37,381 bases of DNA, from positions 1 to 37,381 of the forward strand of contig CANGHW010000040.1 of NCBI GenBank assembly GCA_947453695.1, read 5' to 3'. The translations under genes were made by a program, and so were the position numbers. Each line of letters starts with the position of its first letter. Position 1 is the stretch's first letter. The notes beneath the pieces are model-generated. The model had not been told where the DNA came from. It saw only the letters and a program-made list of their open reading frames with translations, and made no database searches. The DNA comes from Opitutia bacterium. Lineage in GTDB: Bacteria; Verrucomicrobiota; Verrucomicrobiia; Opitutales; Opitutaceae. Positions 7,235-18,721 of the stretch are shown in pieces.

Positions 7235-8504
7235 GGTGTGTGAGGCTCTCGGAGATACGGGGATCGCGGATCGGAATGAGTTTCGTCGTCGGGAAGCTCT
7301 TCAGGTAAGACCAAACGCAGACGCCGCCCACGCCAACGACGGAGGTAAGAACCCAGACGAGGTTCAACGAAAGGAACGGCAGAGAATCACCGTGATCATC
7401 TTTCAATGCCGGAAGGATGTTGTAGCACATGTCGATCAGAATGGTGACCAGAATGATCGAGACGATGCGGCGAAGAATATGCGGTGTGACTTTGAATCGA
7501 TAGGACAGGAGCGTCAGGAACGGCAGGAAGAAATGGCCAAAAAGGATGACGAGGCCCACCCACCACCATTGCGTCGTGTGACCATGGCTATCGAGTTCGC
7601 GCAGGTTATACCAGAACGTCTCCTCAGGAACGTTAGCGTTCCAAATCAAGAAGTATTGGGAAAACGTCACGTAAGCCCAGAAGACGGTAAAGGCGAAGCT
7701 GAGGAGGCCAATCGAGTAGAAGTGGTTGGTATTGAGGATACCCTTGTAGTCACCGCGGCCGAGCAGCCAGACCATGATGAGCACGCCAACGGCGAGTGCA
7801 CCACGGATGCAGTTAGCAAAAAACCATACACCATACATCGTGGAGAACCAGTGGTATTCGAGCGACTTGACCCAGTAGATGGCGGCAAAAGTAAGCGTGA
7901 GCGCACCGATCGGGAGACCGAACGCCGCCGTCTTACGATTCATGAAGGTCCACTTCACATCACCATCAGAGTCTTGGGTGAAGGACGCCTTGCGGAGGCG
8001 CGACGAGAGCCAGACCCAGCCAGCAAAGAACGCGAGCGTCATGCCGGTGAACATACCCAAATTCAGGAAGCCGGCTTTCTTCTGGTAGAGGATGTCCGTT
8101 CCAACGGTGCCGTGACCGTGGAGTTCGTGGTTGAGATCCATCCAAGGCCAAACAAAGCCGGGCTTGACCCAAGCAAAGATCATCAGCGGGAGGAACAGAA
8201 CAAAGAGCCACTTAAACGCGGAAATGAAATGCTCATACTGGCGGCGGATGACCACCGACCAAGAGGCATCCACGATGTGATGAATCAAAATCAACATCAG
8301 CATGCCGATCACGATGGCCGTGCAATAGGTGAAGCCGACGAGATAAGACATGACCGGGCCATGCTTGTCGGGCGATATCGCAATGCCCAAGCCGGTGAGC
8401 ACAAGGCCGACGATACCGACCGTCAGTGCTTTGCTGGCCGTGGCGGCGGTCGTCGTCTGGGCCGAATGGCCCGCGGTGGCGGTGGCTGCGGGGGTGCTGC
8501 TCAT
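7227..8504 (-). CDS. actF: Alternative Complex III subunit ActF (quinol:cytochrome c oxidoreductase)
   Basis: A 425-residue polytopic membrane protein with about ten helices, typical of ActF, which is related to the NrfD/PsrC-like ActC. Family-like segments are SYLVGFTYCTAIVIGMLMLI, WSVVIRRQYEHF, WVKPGFVW and FSQYFLIWNANVPEETFWY. The N-terminal 25 residues are Ala/Thr-rich and likely cytoplasmic. In known ACIII structures ActF packs with ActC in the membrane core. The start overlaps the actE stop by an ATGA, so it is translated with actE. The two-hybrid Glu/His surroundings of a quinol or proton path cannot be judged by eye. Confidence 0.92.
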   Translation of the reverse strand: MSSTPAATATAGHSAQTTTAATASKALTVGIVGLVLTGLGIAISPDKHGPVMSYLVGFTYCTAIVIGMLMLILIHHIVDASWSVVIRRQYEHFISAFKWLFVLFLPLMIFAWVKPGFVWPWMDLNHELHGHGTVGTDILYQKKAGFLNLGMFTGMTLAFFAGWVWLSSRLRKASFTQDSDGDVKWTFMNRKTAAFGLPIGALTLTFAAIYWVKSLEYHWFSTMYGVWFFANCIRGALAVGVLIMVWLLGRGDYKGILNTNHFYSIGLLSFAFTVFWAYVTFSQYFLIWNANVPEETFWYNLRELDSHGHTTQWWWVGLVILFGHFFLPFLTLLSYRFKVTPHILRRIVSIILVTILIDMCYNILPALKDDHGDSLPFLSLNLVWVLTSVVGVGGVCVWSYLKSFPTTKLIPIRDPRISESLTHHE

Positions 8505-9151
8505 TTGAGACCGAGAGTTTGCTTAGCTGCGGCGTCGGTGACGTCGGCCGCTGTGCCGAGTTGGGCGCGTTGGAGTGCCCGGACGTAGGCAATCACTTCC
8601 CAGCGTTCGACCGGTTGGAGTTTATCCGCATACGGCTGCATGTTTTTGCTGGGAGAGCCATTGGTGATGGCGCTGAAAATTTCGCCGTCAGTCATCTGAC
8701 GAAGGCGGTCATTGTGATAGTTGGCATTGGCGACGGCGCCCATGCCGTAACGAACGGTGATGCCATCACCAAAACCGGTGGCACCATGACAGGGCTGGCA
8801 GTAAATCTCGTAGCGTTGCTGTCCGCGTTTCACAAAAGCCAAATCAACCTTGAGTTCACTCGGAAAACCACGGGCCCAAGCGCCAGAGGCGGTCTTACCG
8901 GTGTTGAGGTGCTCATCTTCGCGCAGCATACCACGCATGACGGTATGTTCCACTGGAGCACGATCGGCGCGCCCGTCGGCGAAGAATTTTGAGTCAGCCT
9001 GCGGGCGAAGTTTGGGCTGATTTTTCATGCCCGGGAAGGCCCACTCCGGGAAGACTTCCAGCGGTGGCGACGTGAATTTGGTGCCGCGGAGGCCGAGGAC
9101 CGACACAAGGGCCACAGCGACGAATGCGGTGATGAGGTAGACGTTGCGCAT
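8501..9151 (-). CDS. actE: ACIII subunit ActE, monoheme cytochrome c
   Basis: A 216-residue protein with an N-terminal hydrophobic segment (about 4-20; no clear lipobox Cys, so it is probably an uncleaved anchor or a signal peptide). It has the family segment PPLEVFPEWAFPGMKNQPK, and a class I cytochrome domain with heme at CQPCH. A likely axial Met is in SPSKNMQPYADKL. In ACIII, ActE takes electrons from the multiheme ActA and passes them to the downstream oxidase or soluble cytochrome c. It sits three bases after actD and overlaps actF, in the standard order. Confidence 0.92.
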   Translation of the reverse strand: MRNVYLITAFVAVALVSVLGLRGTKFTSPPLEVFPEWAFPGMKNQPKLRPQADSKFFADGRADRAPVEHTVMRGMLREDEHLNTGKTASGAWARGFPSELKVDLAFVKRGQQRYEIYCQPCHGATGFGDGITVRYGMGAVANANYHNDRLRQMTDGEIFSAITNGSPSKNMQPYADKLQPVERWEVIAYVRALQRAQLGTAADVTDAAAKQTLGLK

Positions 9152-9154
9152 GGC

Positions 9155-9688
9155 TCAGGCCTCGAGTTCCGAAATGTTTTTACCACCGGCCTGCTCGAGC
9201 AGGGCTTTGGTGTTGGCGAGATTGAAGCGCGGGTCCTTGGCTTCGATCACGATGAAGAACTGGTCGTCCATCCCACGGCGGATGTGCTCATACTTCAGCA
9301 CCGGGTGGTAGTGCATCGGCAGGCCGTTGAGGAAAAACATGCCGCCGATCGTGGCGAACGCCGTGAACAAAATCGTCAACTCGTAGCTGACCGGGAAGGC
9401 GAACATCGGGCTGAAGTAAGGCTTGCCGCCGACGATGAGCTTGTAGTCCACCCCACCGGTCCAGGCGATGAGCGACATGCCGGTGCAGAAACCGGTCAGA
9501 CCGCCCGCGAGCGAGATGCGCGGCACGATGGAGCGCTTCAAGCCCATGGCCTTGTCGAGGCCGTGGACCGGGAAGGGAGTAATACAGTCCCAGTTGCGAT
9601 AGCCGGCATCGCGAACTTTCTCCGCCGCATGATAAAGATCAGGCGTGGTGTCGAAGGTGGCGATCAAGCCGTAGGATTGGGCAGCCAT
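9155..9688 (-). CDS. actD: ACIII subunit ActD (DUF3341)
   Basis: A 177-residue protein of the DUF3341/ActD family. A cytoplasmic, ferredoxin-like N-terminal part begins YGLIATFDTTPDLYHAAEKV and continues through RDAGYRNWDCITPFPVHGLD. Two membrane helices follow (about 58-80 and 98-120), with PYFSPMFAFPVSYELTILF, PMHYHPVLKYE and a C-terminal FFIVIEAKDPRF. It binds no cofactor; in ACIII it is a peripheral structural subunit that contacts ActC and ActF. It lies 12 bases after actC. Confidence 0.93.
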   Translation of the reverse strand: MAAQSYGLIATFDTTPDLYHAAEKVRDAGYRNWDCITPFPVHGLDKAMGLKRSIVPRISLAGGLTGFCTGMSLIAWTGGVDYKLIVGGKPYFSPMFAFPVSYELTILFTAFATIGGMFFLNGLPMHYHPVLKYEHIRRGMDDQFFIVIEAKDPRFNLANTKALLEQAGGKNISELEA

Positions 9689-9700
9689 GGGCGGTGAAGA

Positions 9701-11125
9701 TTAGTGGTGATCGCCGCCGTGAACGTCGGCCTGGGGCGTGACCGCCTTGAGTTCAGCCATCGGCATGATGGGCAGGAAGCGGATGAAGAGGAGGAACAGC
9801 ACCGAGAAGACGCCGAAGGTGCCGAAGAAGGTGAAGATTTCGACGATCGAGGGAGAGTAGTAACCCCAGCTCGACGGCAGGAAGTCGCGGGCCAGCGACG
9901 TGACGATGATCACGAAGCGCTCGAACCACATGCCAACGTTGACGAAGAGCGAGAGGACCCAAACGAAGGTGGTATTCTCACGGACGGCCTTGAACCAGAA
10001 GAACTGGGGCGTGATGACGTTACAGCCGATCATCCACCAGTAAGCCCAAGCGTAGTGACCGAAGGCGCGATTGATAAAGGCGAAGCCTTCATACGGATTC
10101 GCGCCATACCACGCGATGAAGAACTCCATCGAGTAGGCATAACCGACGATCGTGCCGGTCGCGAGGGTGATCTTGCACATGCAGTCGATGTGATACTGCG
10201 TGATCAGGTCCTCCATCTTGTAGATGGCCCGGAGCGGGAGCATGAGCGTAAGCACCATGCCGAAACCGGAGAAAATAGCGCCGGCCACAAAGTAGGGCGG
10301 GAAGATGGTGGTGTGCCAGCCAGGGAGCAGGGATACCGCGAAGTCGAACGAGACGATGGTATGCACCGAGAGCACCAGCGGGGTGGAAATACCCGCGAGG
10401 ATCAAGTAGCACATTTCGTAGTTGCTCCAGTGGCGGTTGGAACCGCGCCAACCCATGGCGAAGAAACCGTAAAGCGCGGAACGCAGCTTGTTGCCCGAGG
10501 CGAAGAAACGGTCGCGGAGGACAGCTAGATCGGGAATAAGGCCGATATACCAGAAGAGGACAGAAACCGTTCCGTAGGTCGAAACCGCGAACACGTCCCA
10601 CTCGAGTGGCGAACGGAAGTTCTGCCAGATTGCATTCGAGTTCGGGATCGGGAAGAGATACCACGCATACCAGACGCGACCGACGTGGAAGACCGGGAAG
10701 ATCGCGGCACAGACGACGGCGAAGATCGTCATCGCCTCGGCTGCGCGATTGATCGACGTGCGCCATTTCTGGCGCAGGAGGCACAAAATCGCCGAGATCA
10801 GGGTGCCGGCGTGACCGATACCGATCCAGAAGACGAAGTTGACGATATCCCACGCCCAGTTGACCGGATTGGCGTGACCCCAGACACCGACGCCGGTGGC
10901 AATGAGGTAGGCAATGCCCGCGACCGTGAAGGACGCGACGAAGCAAGCGACGGTGAAGCACACCCACCACCAAGTGGGCGTTTTGCCTTCGATGATACCG
11001 CAGATTTTCTCGGTGATCCACGAGAAGCTGCGGTTGTTAGCCACCATGACGGCGCGCGGCAGGTGGGCCGGCTTAACCTCCGAGAGGATGGCCGGCGCGT
11101 GGGCGGAGTGTTCGGAGTGAGCCAT
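9701..11125 (-). CDS. actC: ACIII subunit ActC, NrfD/PsrC-like quinol-binding membrane subunit
   Basis: A 474-residue, about ten-helix membrane protein of the NrfD/PsrC family. Visible segments are [56 protein letters not shown] and [16 protein letters not shown]. ActC binds the quinol near the periplasmic side, close to the 3Fe-4S cluster of ActB. It starts in a TAATG overlap with the stop of actB. The C-terminus (DVHGGDHH) is His-rich, as seen in other ActC proteins. Confidence 0.94.
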   Translation of the reverse strand: MAHSEHSAHAPAILSEVKPAHLPRAVMVANNRSFSWITEKICGIIEGKTPTWWWVCFTVACFVASFTVAGIAYLIATGVGVWGHANPVNWAWDIVNFVFWIGIGHAGTLISAILCLLRQKWRTSINRAAEAMTIFAVVCAAIFPVFHVGRVWYAWYLFPIPNSNAIWQNFRSPLEWDVFAVSTYGTVSVLFWYIGLIPDLAVLRDRFFASGNKLRSALYGFFAMGWRGSNRHWSNYEMCYLILAGISTPLVLSVHTIVSFDFAVSLLPGWHTTIFPPYFVAGAIFSGFGMVLTLMLPLRAIYKMEDLITQYHIDCMCKITLATGTIVGYAYSMEFFIAWYGANPYEGFAFINRAFGHYAWAYWWMIGCNVITPQFFWFKAVRENTTFVWVLSLFVNVGMWFERFVIIVTSLARDFLPSSWGYYSPSIVEIFTFFGTFGVFSVLFLLFIRFLPIMPMAELKAVTPQADVHGGDHH

Positions 11126-14100
11126 TAGCTAAGTCCTCCGATACGTTTGGCGGCTTCGATCATGCTGTGCTTTTTCTCCGCCTTGGGGGCCTCATGGCCC
11201 GGGGCTCCGTGATCGTGGCCCGAGCCGTGATCAGCGGGGTGATTCTTGTTATTGTATTCCACGCGGCTGAGCGGCAGCGCTTGGTAGTCAGGCATCTTCG
11301 CATTCGGGTTGCGGAGCTTGCCGAGATACGTGGTGCGCGGACGAATGTTGAGGTAGCCGAGCAACGAGTAGTCCTGTTCGCGAGCCTTGGCCTGCGAGAC
11401 GCGGCTCGTGGGATCGGAAATATCGCCAAACTCGATGGCTTCCGCCGGGCAAACCTGTTGGCAGGCGACCTTGATCGTGCCATCCGGAACCTTCACATCG
11501 CCAATGTTGCCCGCTTGGGCGACTTTGACCTTGTGCTGGATCTTGCCGTTCTGGATGCGCTGGATGCAGTAAGTGCACTTCTCCATCACACCGCGCATGC
11601 GGATGGTGACCTCGGGGTTCTTCACCATCTTCACGAGTTCGGGCATACCCTTCGGACCAAGTTGGCCGAGGTAGAGGCTGTCGAGCTGGCGCTGATTGAA
11701 GTCGAAGAAATTGAAACGACGCACCTTGTAAGGGCAGTTGTTCGCGCAATAGCGCGTGCCGATGCAGCGGTTGTAGGCCATCGTGTTGATGCCTTCTTCG
11801 TCGTGAACAGTCGCATTAACGGGGCACACGGTCTCGCACGGGGCGAGTTCACATTGTGCGCACGCGATGGGCTGGAGTGAGACCTGCGGATCCTCCGGGA
11901 TCTCACGGTTGCCTTCGCCACCGAACGCGGCTCCGTCGGCCTTGCCGTCGGAGTAGTAGCGATCGAGACGGATCCAGTGCATCTCACGACCGCGGAGGAC
12001 CTGGTCCTTGCCGACGATCGGAATATTGTTCTCGGCCTGACACGCCACGACACAGGCATTGCAGCCGACGCAGGTGTTGAGGTCGATCGACATACCCCAC
12101 TGGTGAATGCCGTCGAACTTCGGCGTCGTATACATCGAGCCGCCGCGCGGGATTTCCTGAGCGCGTGTGGCATTGAGCTTGGCGCGCTCTTCGCGGGAAA
12201 GCTTGTTGTAGTCGGCCGGAGAGTTGTGCGCTCCGTAGATGGGCGGTGAGTGCGACTCGGTGCCGATGTCGTCGACGTAAGAGGGGTTCTTCTTGAACTC
12301 GTCGAGGTTGGCTTCGCGCACGATGTCGCGACCTTCCATGGACCAGTGCTCTTGCGTATTCGCGAGGAGCATCCGGGTGCCAGTATTAGTGAGCGAGCCG
12401 CCGGCGACAAACGCAGGAGCAGCTGCAGTCCGCAGAGGATAGGCGTTGAAGCCAGCATCCTTACCGACCCGACCCACAGCAGTGCGACCGTAACCGATCG
12501 GAACCACCACAGTGTAATTGGCGAGGCCGGGCTGGATATGGACCGGGCCCTTGATCTTCAGACCACCGACCGTGAGTTCGAAAACGTGGGCGTTTTCTTT
12601 GCCGATCGAGAAATTATTCTCTTCTTTACGGGCAACGTCAGGAGCATCGATCACTCCAAACACCTTCGTCGGCTTAACGTCGATTCCCAGCTCTTTGCCG
12701 AGACGCGGGCTCACCATGATGGCGTTGTCCCACGAGATCTTAGTCATGGGATCCGGACACTCGTGCAGCCAACCGTTGTTGGCGAAGCGGCCGTCATCCA
12801 TCTTATGGTCGGCGACAAAACGGACTTCGAGATTCTTGAGCGAGAACGCCTCGACCTTCTTGGCCGTGACCGGGTAGGCCGCCAGAGCGCGTTCGCGGTC
12901 GAAGCGCACGTTTACTTTGGCGTAAGCCGAACCGGCGAGCAGACCGTCGTGCAAGAAACGACGCATGGCCTTCTCGGCGTTGCCGCCGGCGAGAGCCGTG
13001 ATGGTTGCGGTGACCAGAGCGTAGCCTTCAGCGCTAGCTTCACCGGCGATGTGCGCCAGCACTTCGATCTGGGTCAGCCCGTTGAAGAGCGGGAGAATCA
13101 TCGGCTGCACGGCGACGATGGTGCCATCGGCGGTGCGGGCATCGCCCCAAGACTCAAGGTAGTGGGCGGCGGCCAGATTCGTGCCGGCCAGCGCGGAGGT
13201 TTCGTCCGCGGCGTAGCCGAGACGGATCACATCAGCGACCGACTTTTGCAGCGCGGCCCAACCGAGGTCGACCGGGGCATTGTAAACCGGATTACCACCG
13301 AGAACGACGAGGCTCTTGACCGAGCCCGACTTAATCGCGGAGGCGAGATCGGAAAGGGAGGCGGCGGTGGACGCTTCAACGGCGACGAAATCAACGGTTT
13401 CGCCGATGTTCCCGAGGAACGCGTTAATGGCGTAAGCGAGGGCGTGAACTTGCGCAGGCTGATGGGCGCCGACAACGACCAAACTCTTGGTCTTGTTTTC
13501 GACCAAGTCCGCCGCGCATTCTTCGGCCCACTTCGGACTGACGAGCGCATCAAGACCCTCGGTGAGGGGCTTGTAGACGTCGGTCTTCATCACGTGACCG
13601 GCGACGGCGGCGGCAAGCGCCAAAATATGACTGCTGGCGAGCCGCAGACGGTGGTCAGCCATGCTACCGGTCAGGCTAAACGCGCTCTCCGCCACATAGA
13701 GGCGGTTCATCGGATCCGTGGGCTTCGTGACCCGGCGACCCTTGGAGAACTCACGCGTGTAGTAGGTGCTACCAGACTCAGCGTGGAAGAAATCAGCGTC
13801 GAGCGAGAGGATGCGCTGGGCCTTGGCAAAGCGGTAGATCGGCTTTACGTCGGATCCAAAGCAGGCCTTGGCGGCGGCTACTGGCGGCTCATCGGCGATC
13901 GGCTCATATTCCGCCCAGATCGCCTTTGGCAGCTTGCTCTTGAGCTTCTTGACGAGGCGGGCGCGCGTCGGCGAAGAGGACTCATCGGCCAAGAAAGCCA
14001 GACCGGCACCCTGCGTGGCGGCGTAGGTCTTGCCGAGTTCGGCCAAGAGAGACGCGACATCAGCATTGGACAGAACGTCGCCACCCTTGGTGTGAGCCGT

Positions 14101-14561
14101 GGCGCGATCAGGATCGTAAAGATCGAGGATGGAGGCCTGGGCAACGAGAGAACTGGCGGAACCGTGCGGTTCGTAGGAGGGATTACCTTCGAGCTTCGTC
14201 GGACGACCTTGGTGAGTCTCGGCGAGGAGCGGGATGGCCGACTTACGCAGCGGCATCGCCGTGGCGTAATATTGGGGCAGGCCAGGGATGACGCCCTCCA
14301 CGGACTTACCGTAGGGCAAAATGAACTTCTCGGGACGACGGCAACCGGCGAGACCAATGCCACCCAAGGCAAAGGAGGCCGCCATGATCTTCATGAACTG
14401 ACGGCGATCGGTGCCGTTCATCTCGGCGGCACCCTGCGGGAATTCACGCTCCAACTGAGCTTGGAACCCGGGCGTGGCGGCCAATTCGTCGAGGCTGCGC
14501 CAGTAGGCCGGGCCGTTCAGTGCGCGTTCCGACGGAGCGGGATGTTCAAATTTGCGTTTCA

Positions 14562-14562
<1 letters not shown>
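11125..14562 (-). CDS. actB: ACIII subunit ActB, molybdopterin-oxidoreductase-like and iron-sulfur subunit
   Basis: A 1145-residue fusion of a molybdopterin-oxidoreductase-like domain with a ferredoxin-like domain, exported and bound to the periplasmic face. The N-terminal region has a Tat motif (RRQFMK, Arg53-Arg54), a hydrophobic stretch and a lipobox LAGC (Cys74). The C-terminal third carries the cluster cysteines: [12 protein letters not shown] (about 828-840), [14 protein letters not shown] (about 900), [12 protein letters not shown] (about 935-945), CTYC (about 995) and CQQVCP (about 1036). This is enough for three 4Fe-4S and one 3Fe-4S cluster, as in known ACIII. The catalytic domain of ActB does not bind molybdopterin in characterised members. 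Starts in a TGATG overlap with actA. Confidence 0.95.
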
Positions 14563-15221
<659 letters not shown>

Positions 15222-15252
15222 GGGCGGGAGTGCTACGAGGTCCGGGCTCGGG

Positions 15253-15447
15253 TTAAACCGTATCAGCGCGGCGGGCGACGGCGCGTGATTCAGGCACCAC
15301 GGCTACCGGCGCGGTGGGCGCGGCAGAAGGGATGGAACGAGAGCCGGAAGGCGCGGTCTTTGCGGTGAGCTGAGGGGCGACAGAGACTGCCGCAGCCGCT
15401 CCAAGGAGCTTGGCAAAGAATTGTTTTCGCGATGTTTCGTGGCTCAC
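15253..15447 (-). CDS. Small Tat-leader-like protein heading the ACIII operon
   Basis: A 64-residue frame from a GTG start. It opens with a twin-arginine-like signal (SRKQFFAKLLGAAAAVSVAP; Arg-Lys in place of Arg-Arg). A low-complexity Pro/Ala/Ser tail of about 35 residues follows, with no cysteine. It has no other domain. It may be a tiny exported accessory protein, or a remnant of a larger Tat substrate. Position just ahead of actA, in the same direction, favours a real gene. No clear ribosome binding site was seen, so the call is tentative. Confidence 0.5.
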   Translation of the reverse strand: MSHETSRKQFFAKLLGAAAAVSVAPQLTAKTAPSGSRSIPSAAPTAPVAVVPESRAVARRADTV

Positions 15448-15597
15448 GGGACGTGTGGAAGAGGTTGGAATCGCTGCCGAAAGAAGGGTGCGGCGTTTCG
15501 CTTGTAAACCAAAATTTCCGAAGGATGTTTTTTCGACTGAAGAATTAGCTATGGCGGTCGGTGGATGTGTCGTCGCTTATCGGCAGGAAAAAGGTAG

Positions 15598-16314
15598 TTA
15601 GACGAACAATCCGTCACGCATCGGCCGGGTGACGTCGCAGCGCTGGGCGATTTCCGGGTTATGCGTGACGAGAATGACGGCCTGACCGTTCTCCTTGGCG
15701 AGTCGAGTAAGCAGATCGAACACCAACGCGGAGTTTTTCACATCGAGATTTCCGGTCGGCTCGTCGGCGAGGATGATTGAGGGTTGGTTGGCGAGCGCCC
15801 GGGCCACCGCGACGCGCTGCTGCTCACCGCCCGACAGCTGGGTGCCGAGTCGGTGGGTTTTGGCTCCTAATCCCACCGAATCCAGCAAAGCGCGGGCCCG
15901 CTCTTCCATGGCAGGAACCGAGAGCCGGCCCAACTTGCGCATCGGCATCATCACGTTTTCCAGCGCCGTGAACTCCAGCATGAGGAAGTGGAACTGGAAG
16001 ACGAAGCCGATGTGCGCGCCGCGCGCCGCCGTGCGGGCGAGGTCGTCGGTGTTGGACATCGTGCTGCCATTGATCTCGATACTCCCGCCATCGGGCCGGT
16101 CGAGCAACCCGAGGAGGTAGAGGAGGGTTGATTTCCCGCAGCCAGACGGGCCGACAATCGCGTAAACCTGGCCCCGGCGCGCTTCGAAGGAGACGCCTTT
16201 CAAGACGTGCACCCTCCCCTCCCCTTGGCCGAGGTAGCGATGCAGGTCGGTGCAGCGGAGCGCGAGATCGCCGGTGCGGGGGGCCACGAAGGACTGGGCG
16301 AGCGGAGAACTCAT
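15598..16314 (-). CDS. ABC transporter ATPase, LolD/MacB type
   Basis: A 238-residue nucleotide-binding protein. It has Walker [10 protein letters not shown], a Q-loop in FVFQFHFLM, signature [15 protein letters not shown], Walker [13 protein letters not shown] and the switch His in VTHNPE. The sequence groups with LolD/MacB ATPases that energise FtsX-type permeases. ATG 16314 overlaps the permease stop by ATGA; the longer frame up to 16506 lies inside the permease gene and I reject it. It is the last gene of the operon TolC - fusion protein - permease - ATPase. The substrate is unknown. Confidence 0.92.
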   Translation of the reverse strand: MSSPLAQSFVAPRTGDLALRCTDLHRYLGQGEGRVHVLKGVSFEARRGQVYAIVGPSGCGKSTLLYLLGLLDRPDGGSIEINGSTMSNTDDLARTAARGAHIGFVFQFHFLMLEFTALENVMMPMRKLGRLSVPAMEERARALLDSVGLGAKTHRLGTQLSGGEQQRVAVARALANQPSIILADEPTGNLDVKNSALVFDLLTRLAKENGQAVILVTHNPEIAQRCDVTRPMRDGLFV

Positions 16315-17555
16315 TGGGCGGTGCCGCGCACGATGTCGCCGGGTTCGAGTCGGGCCGCGCGCCGGGCCGGCACGAGGCTCGCGATCATTACCATCACCAC
16401 CGCGGTCGCGATGGCTTGGACGTAGTGCCAGGGCGACCAGGAAACAATAAAGGTCGCCGTCTTGAACAGCGTGTTGATCGGTAGGGGCACGAGGCTCACG
16501 CCCCACGTCACCACGGCGCCAAAGAGCGCGCCCAGCACCGCGCCGATCGCCAGCACGATACCGGCCTGCCAGAGGAAGATCTGGGTGATGTCGCGGCGTT
16601 CGTAGCCCATGGAACGCAAGATCGCGATGTCCTTGGTCTTCTCGAGGACGATCATGGCGAGCGTGTTGAACATCGCGAGACTCGCAATAAGCGTGAATAC
16701 CGTAACAGTGATCGCCGAAGAGACCCGCAGGGCCCGGAAAACCTCCAGCCAGTCCTTTTCGCGATCCTGCCAGGGGCGCACGCTATGTTTGAGGACCTCC
16801 TCCATGTGCGCGGCGTCTTCGCGGGCGCGGTTTGGATCGTAGAGGCTGATCTGGATAAAGGAGGCGCCGGACGGCTTGCGCAGGAGGGAGCGCGCTTCGG
16901 TCAGGTCGAGGTAGATGCGGGTCTTGTCGATGTCGCGCACGCCCGTCTCGAAGATCGCCGCCACGTGGTAGCGCCGCGATTCACCGCGAGCGCTGATCAC
17001 GATGGAGTCGTTGATGGTGAGTTGGAGGCGGTCAGCCAGCACGCGGCCCACCAACGCACCCGACGATGACTCCTGAAATTTGCCCAATCCGCCCGGCGTG
17101 GTGATCTTGCGCTCCAGCTCGGAAACGAGGCGGTGTTCGTCGAGCTTGATGCCCAAAATCTGGGCGTCCTCGGTCTTGAAGGAGCTCGTGACCTGCACAT
17201 TGCCCTTCAGCACTGCGGAGACGCCACGGACATTGGCGAAACTACGGACGGCGTCCTTGATCATCTGCGGCTCCTCGACGCCCTCGATGTATTTCACGCC
17301 CTCCCGCTGGCGGATCTGAAAGTCAGAGCTGCCCGCGACCTCCATGCTGCGGATGGTATCTTGGATGCGGTCTTCAATGCGCATGGCCCCGTCCGTGCCG
17401 AGCAGCGTGCGCACGAAAAACTCCTCGAAGCCGCTGGTCGTCGCCTGCGTGACAATGAAGAGCCCCACCCCGAGCACGGTGCACGAGAGGCTCATGAGCA
17501 TAGCCCGCTTCTTCGCCGTGAGAAAACGGAGTGCGATGCGAAAGTTGGGCGACAT
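16311..17555 (-). CDS. FtsX-type ABC transporter permease (MacB/LolC family)
   Basis: A 414-residue permease with one N-terminal helix (about 20-38), a large extracytoplasmic domain (about 45-265), then three C-terminal helices (about 277-300, 325-350, 375-395) ending in VPARRAARLEPGDIVRG, a hallmark of MacB/LolC/LolE proteins. These proteins couple ATP hydrolysis to periplasmic movement; they do not form a classical channel. Together with the fusion protein and TolC it would form a MacAB-TolC-like tripartite pump whose ATPase is a separate polypeptide. Confidence 0.9.
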   Translation of the reverse strand: MSPNFRIALRFLTAKKRAMLMSLSCTVLGVGLFIVTQATTSGFEEFFVRTLLGTDGAMRIEDRIQDTIRSMEVAGSSDFQIRQREGVKYIEGVEEPQMIKDAVRSFANVRGVSAVLKGNVQVTSSFKTEDAQILGIKLDEHRLVSELERKITTPGGLGKFQESSSGALVGRVLADRLQLTINDSIVISARGESRRYHVAAIFETGVRDIDKTRIYLDLTEARSLLRKPSGASFIQISLYDPNRAREDAAHMEEVLKHSVRPWQDREKDWLEVFRALRVSSAITVTVFTLIASLAMFNTLAMIVLEKTKDIAILRSMGYERRDITQIFLWQAGIVLAIGAVLGALFGAVVTWGVSLVPLPINTLFKTATFIVSWSPWHYVQAIATAVVMVMIASLVPARRAARLEPGDIVRGTAQ

Positions 17556-17584
17556 CAGCGGAGCAAGACGGACCGGGGCGGCGC

Positions 17585-18721
17585 TCAGTTGGCCGGCGGG
17601 ATGCGCACGCGCTGCCCGTCGCGGAACTGGTCGATGTTCTCGACGATCACGAGCTCACCCACGGTGAGGCCCTTGAGAATCTCGACGGCATTGAGGGAGG
17701 TGAAACCGAGCTCGATCTCGCGCAGTTGCACGCGTCCGTCCTTCACGACGAATACGTTCTTGCCGTTGAAAATCGCCCGACGCGGGATCAGCGCCTGGTT
17801 GTCGCGTTCGCCAATGGTGATGTTGACCTGACCGGTGCTGCCGTGACGAAGGCGTCCGGCTTCGGCGACGATTTCGAGATGGATCGTGTAACGCTGCGTC
17901 GACTCCTCGGCCGACGAAAAGATCTTCACGACCTTCGCATCGAAGACCTCGCCGGGGTAGATCAGCAGACGAACCTTGGCTTTCTGATCCAGGCGAATGG
18001 AGCCGATGTTCTCCTCGCTGATCTTGGCTTCGACCACGCGCCGCGGCGACGAGAACGTCGCGACGGGCTGTCCGGCGTTGATCAGGGCGCCGCGCCACAC
18101 GGTGACGCCCTCGATCACGCCGTCCTCGAGCGCGAGGATCGACATCTTGTCCAGTTGGCGCTGCTTCGCCTTCATCAGTTCATCGAAGTCGGCCTTGGCC
18201 TTGTCGTTGTCGAACTCCTCGAGGCGGAATTTGCTCTCGATCGCCTCCAGCGCGCGGCGCGCACCTTTCACCTGTTCGGCGGAGACGTCGTTGCGTTTGA
18301 AGAGGCGCTCGGCGTTGTCCAACTGCTCCTGCGCCACCTTGCGTTCGATATTGGCCTCGAGGGTGAGCTTTCGTTTCGCCTGACCGGAATTGAAGTTCCG
18401 CTTCAGCTCCTCGATCTCGCGCTCAAGATCGGCGCTGTCGAGTTTCATCAGCACATCGCCTTTCTTGAAGGGACGGCCCGGGTCGAGGGCTTCACAAAGG
18501 TCGACGCGGCCGGGGACGTCGGACTTGAATTCACGAATACCCTTGTCCGCGTAGACCGTCACGCTGCCCGGCACCGCGCTGACCGCCTTGCCGCGGCGCA
18601 CGGCCTCGACGATGGCAGTGTCGCTGAGCCGGTGCCACACGACGAAGGCGACGGCGGCGATCGCCGCGATGGCCAACCCGAACTTGAGGACGAGACTGAT
18701 ATTACCGTTTTTCGCGGTCAT
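17585..18721 (-). CDS. Periplasmic membrane fusion protein (MacA/HlyD family)
   Basis: A 378-residue adaptor with one N-terminal membrane helix (about 9-30). A lipoyl-type half follows (FKSDVPGRVD, PFKKGDVLMKLD), then a long coiled-coil hairpin (about 100-190, rich in Glu, Lys, Leu and Arg), the second lipoyl half (DGVIEGVTVWRGALINAGQP) and beta-barrel and membrane-proximal domains. This order is that of MacA/AcrA adaptors, which link the inner-membrane permease to TolC. The gene start lies inside the 3' end of the TolC gene (20-base overlap). Confidence 0.9.
   Translation of the reverse strand: MTAKNGNISLVLKFGLAIAAIAAVAFVVWHRLSDTAIVEAVRRGKAVSAVPGSVTVYADKGIREFKSDVPGRVDLCEALDPGRPFKKGDVLMKLDSADLEREIEELKRNFNSGQAKRKLTLEANIERKVAQEQLDNAERLFKRNDVSAEQVKGARRALEAIESKFRLEEFDNDKAKADFDELMKAKQRQLDKMSILALEDGVIEGVTVWRGALINAGQPVATFSSPRRVVEAKISEENIGSIRLDQKAKVRLLIYPGEVFDAKVVKIFSSAEESTQRYTIHLEIVAEAGRLRHGSTGQVNITIGERDNQALIPRRAIFNGKNVFVVKDGRVQLREIELGFTSLNAVEILKGLTVGELVIVENIDQFRDGQRVRIPPAN

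Noticed and set aside
15448..15597. Promoter of the ACIII operon
   Set aside because: The 150-base gap is where it must lie and it has AT-rich parts, but I could not find a -35/-10 pair with proper spacing.
16315..16506. N-terminal extension of the ABC ATPase
   Set aside because: It lies wholly inside the permease gene in another frame and is Arg/Gly/Pro-rich; the ATGA overlap at 16314 fixes the start.
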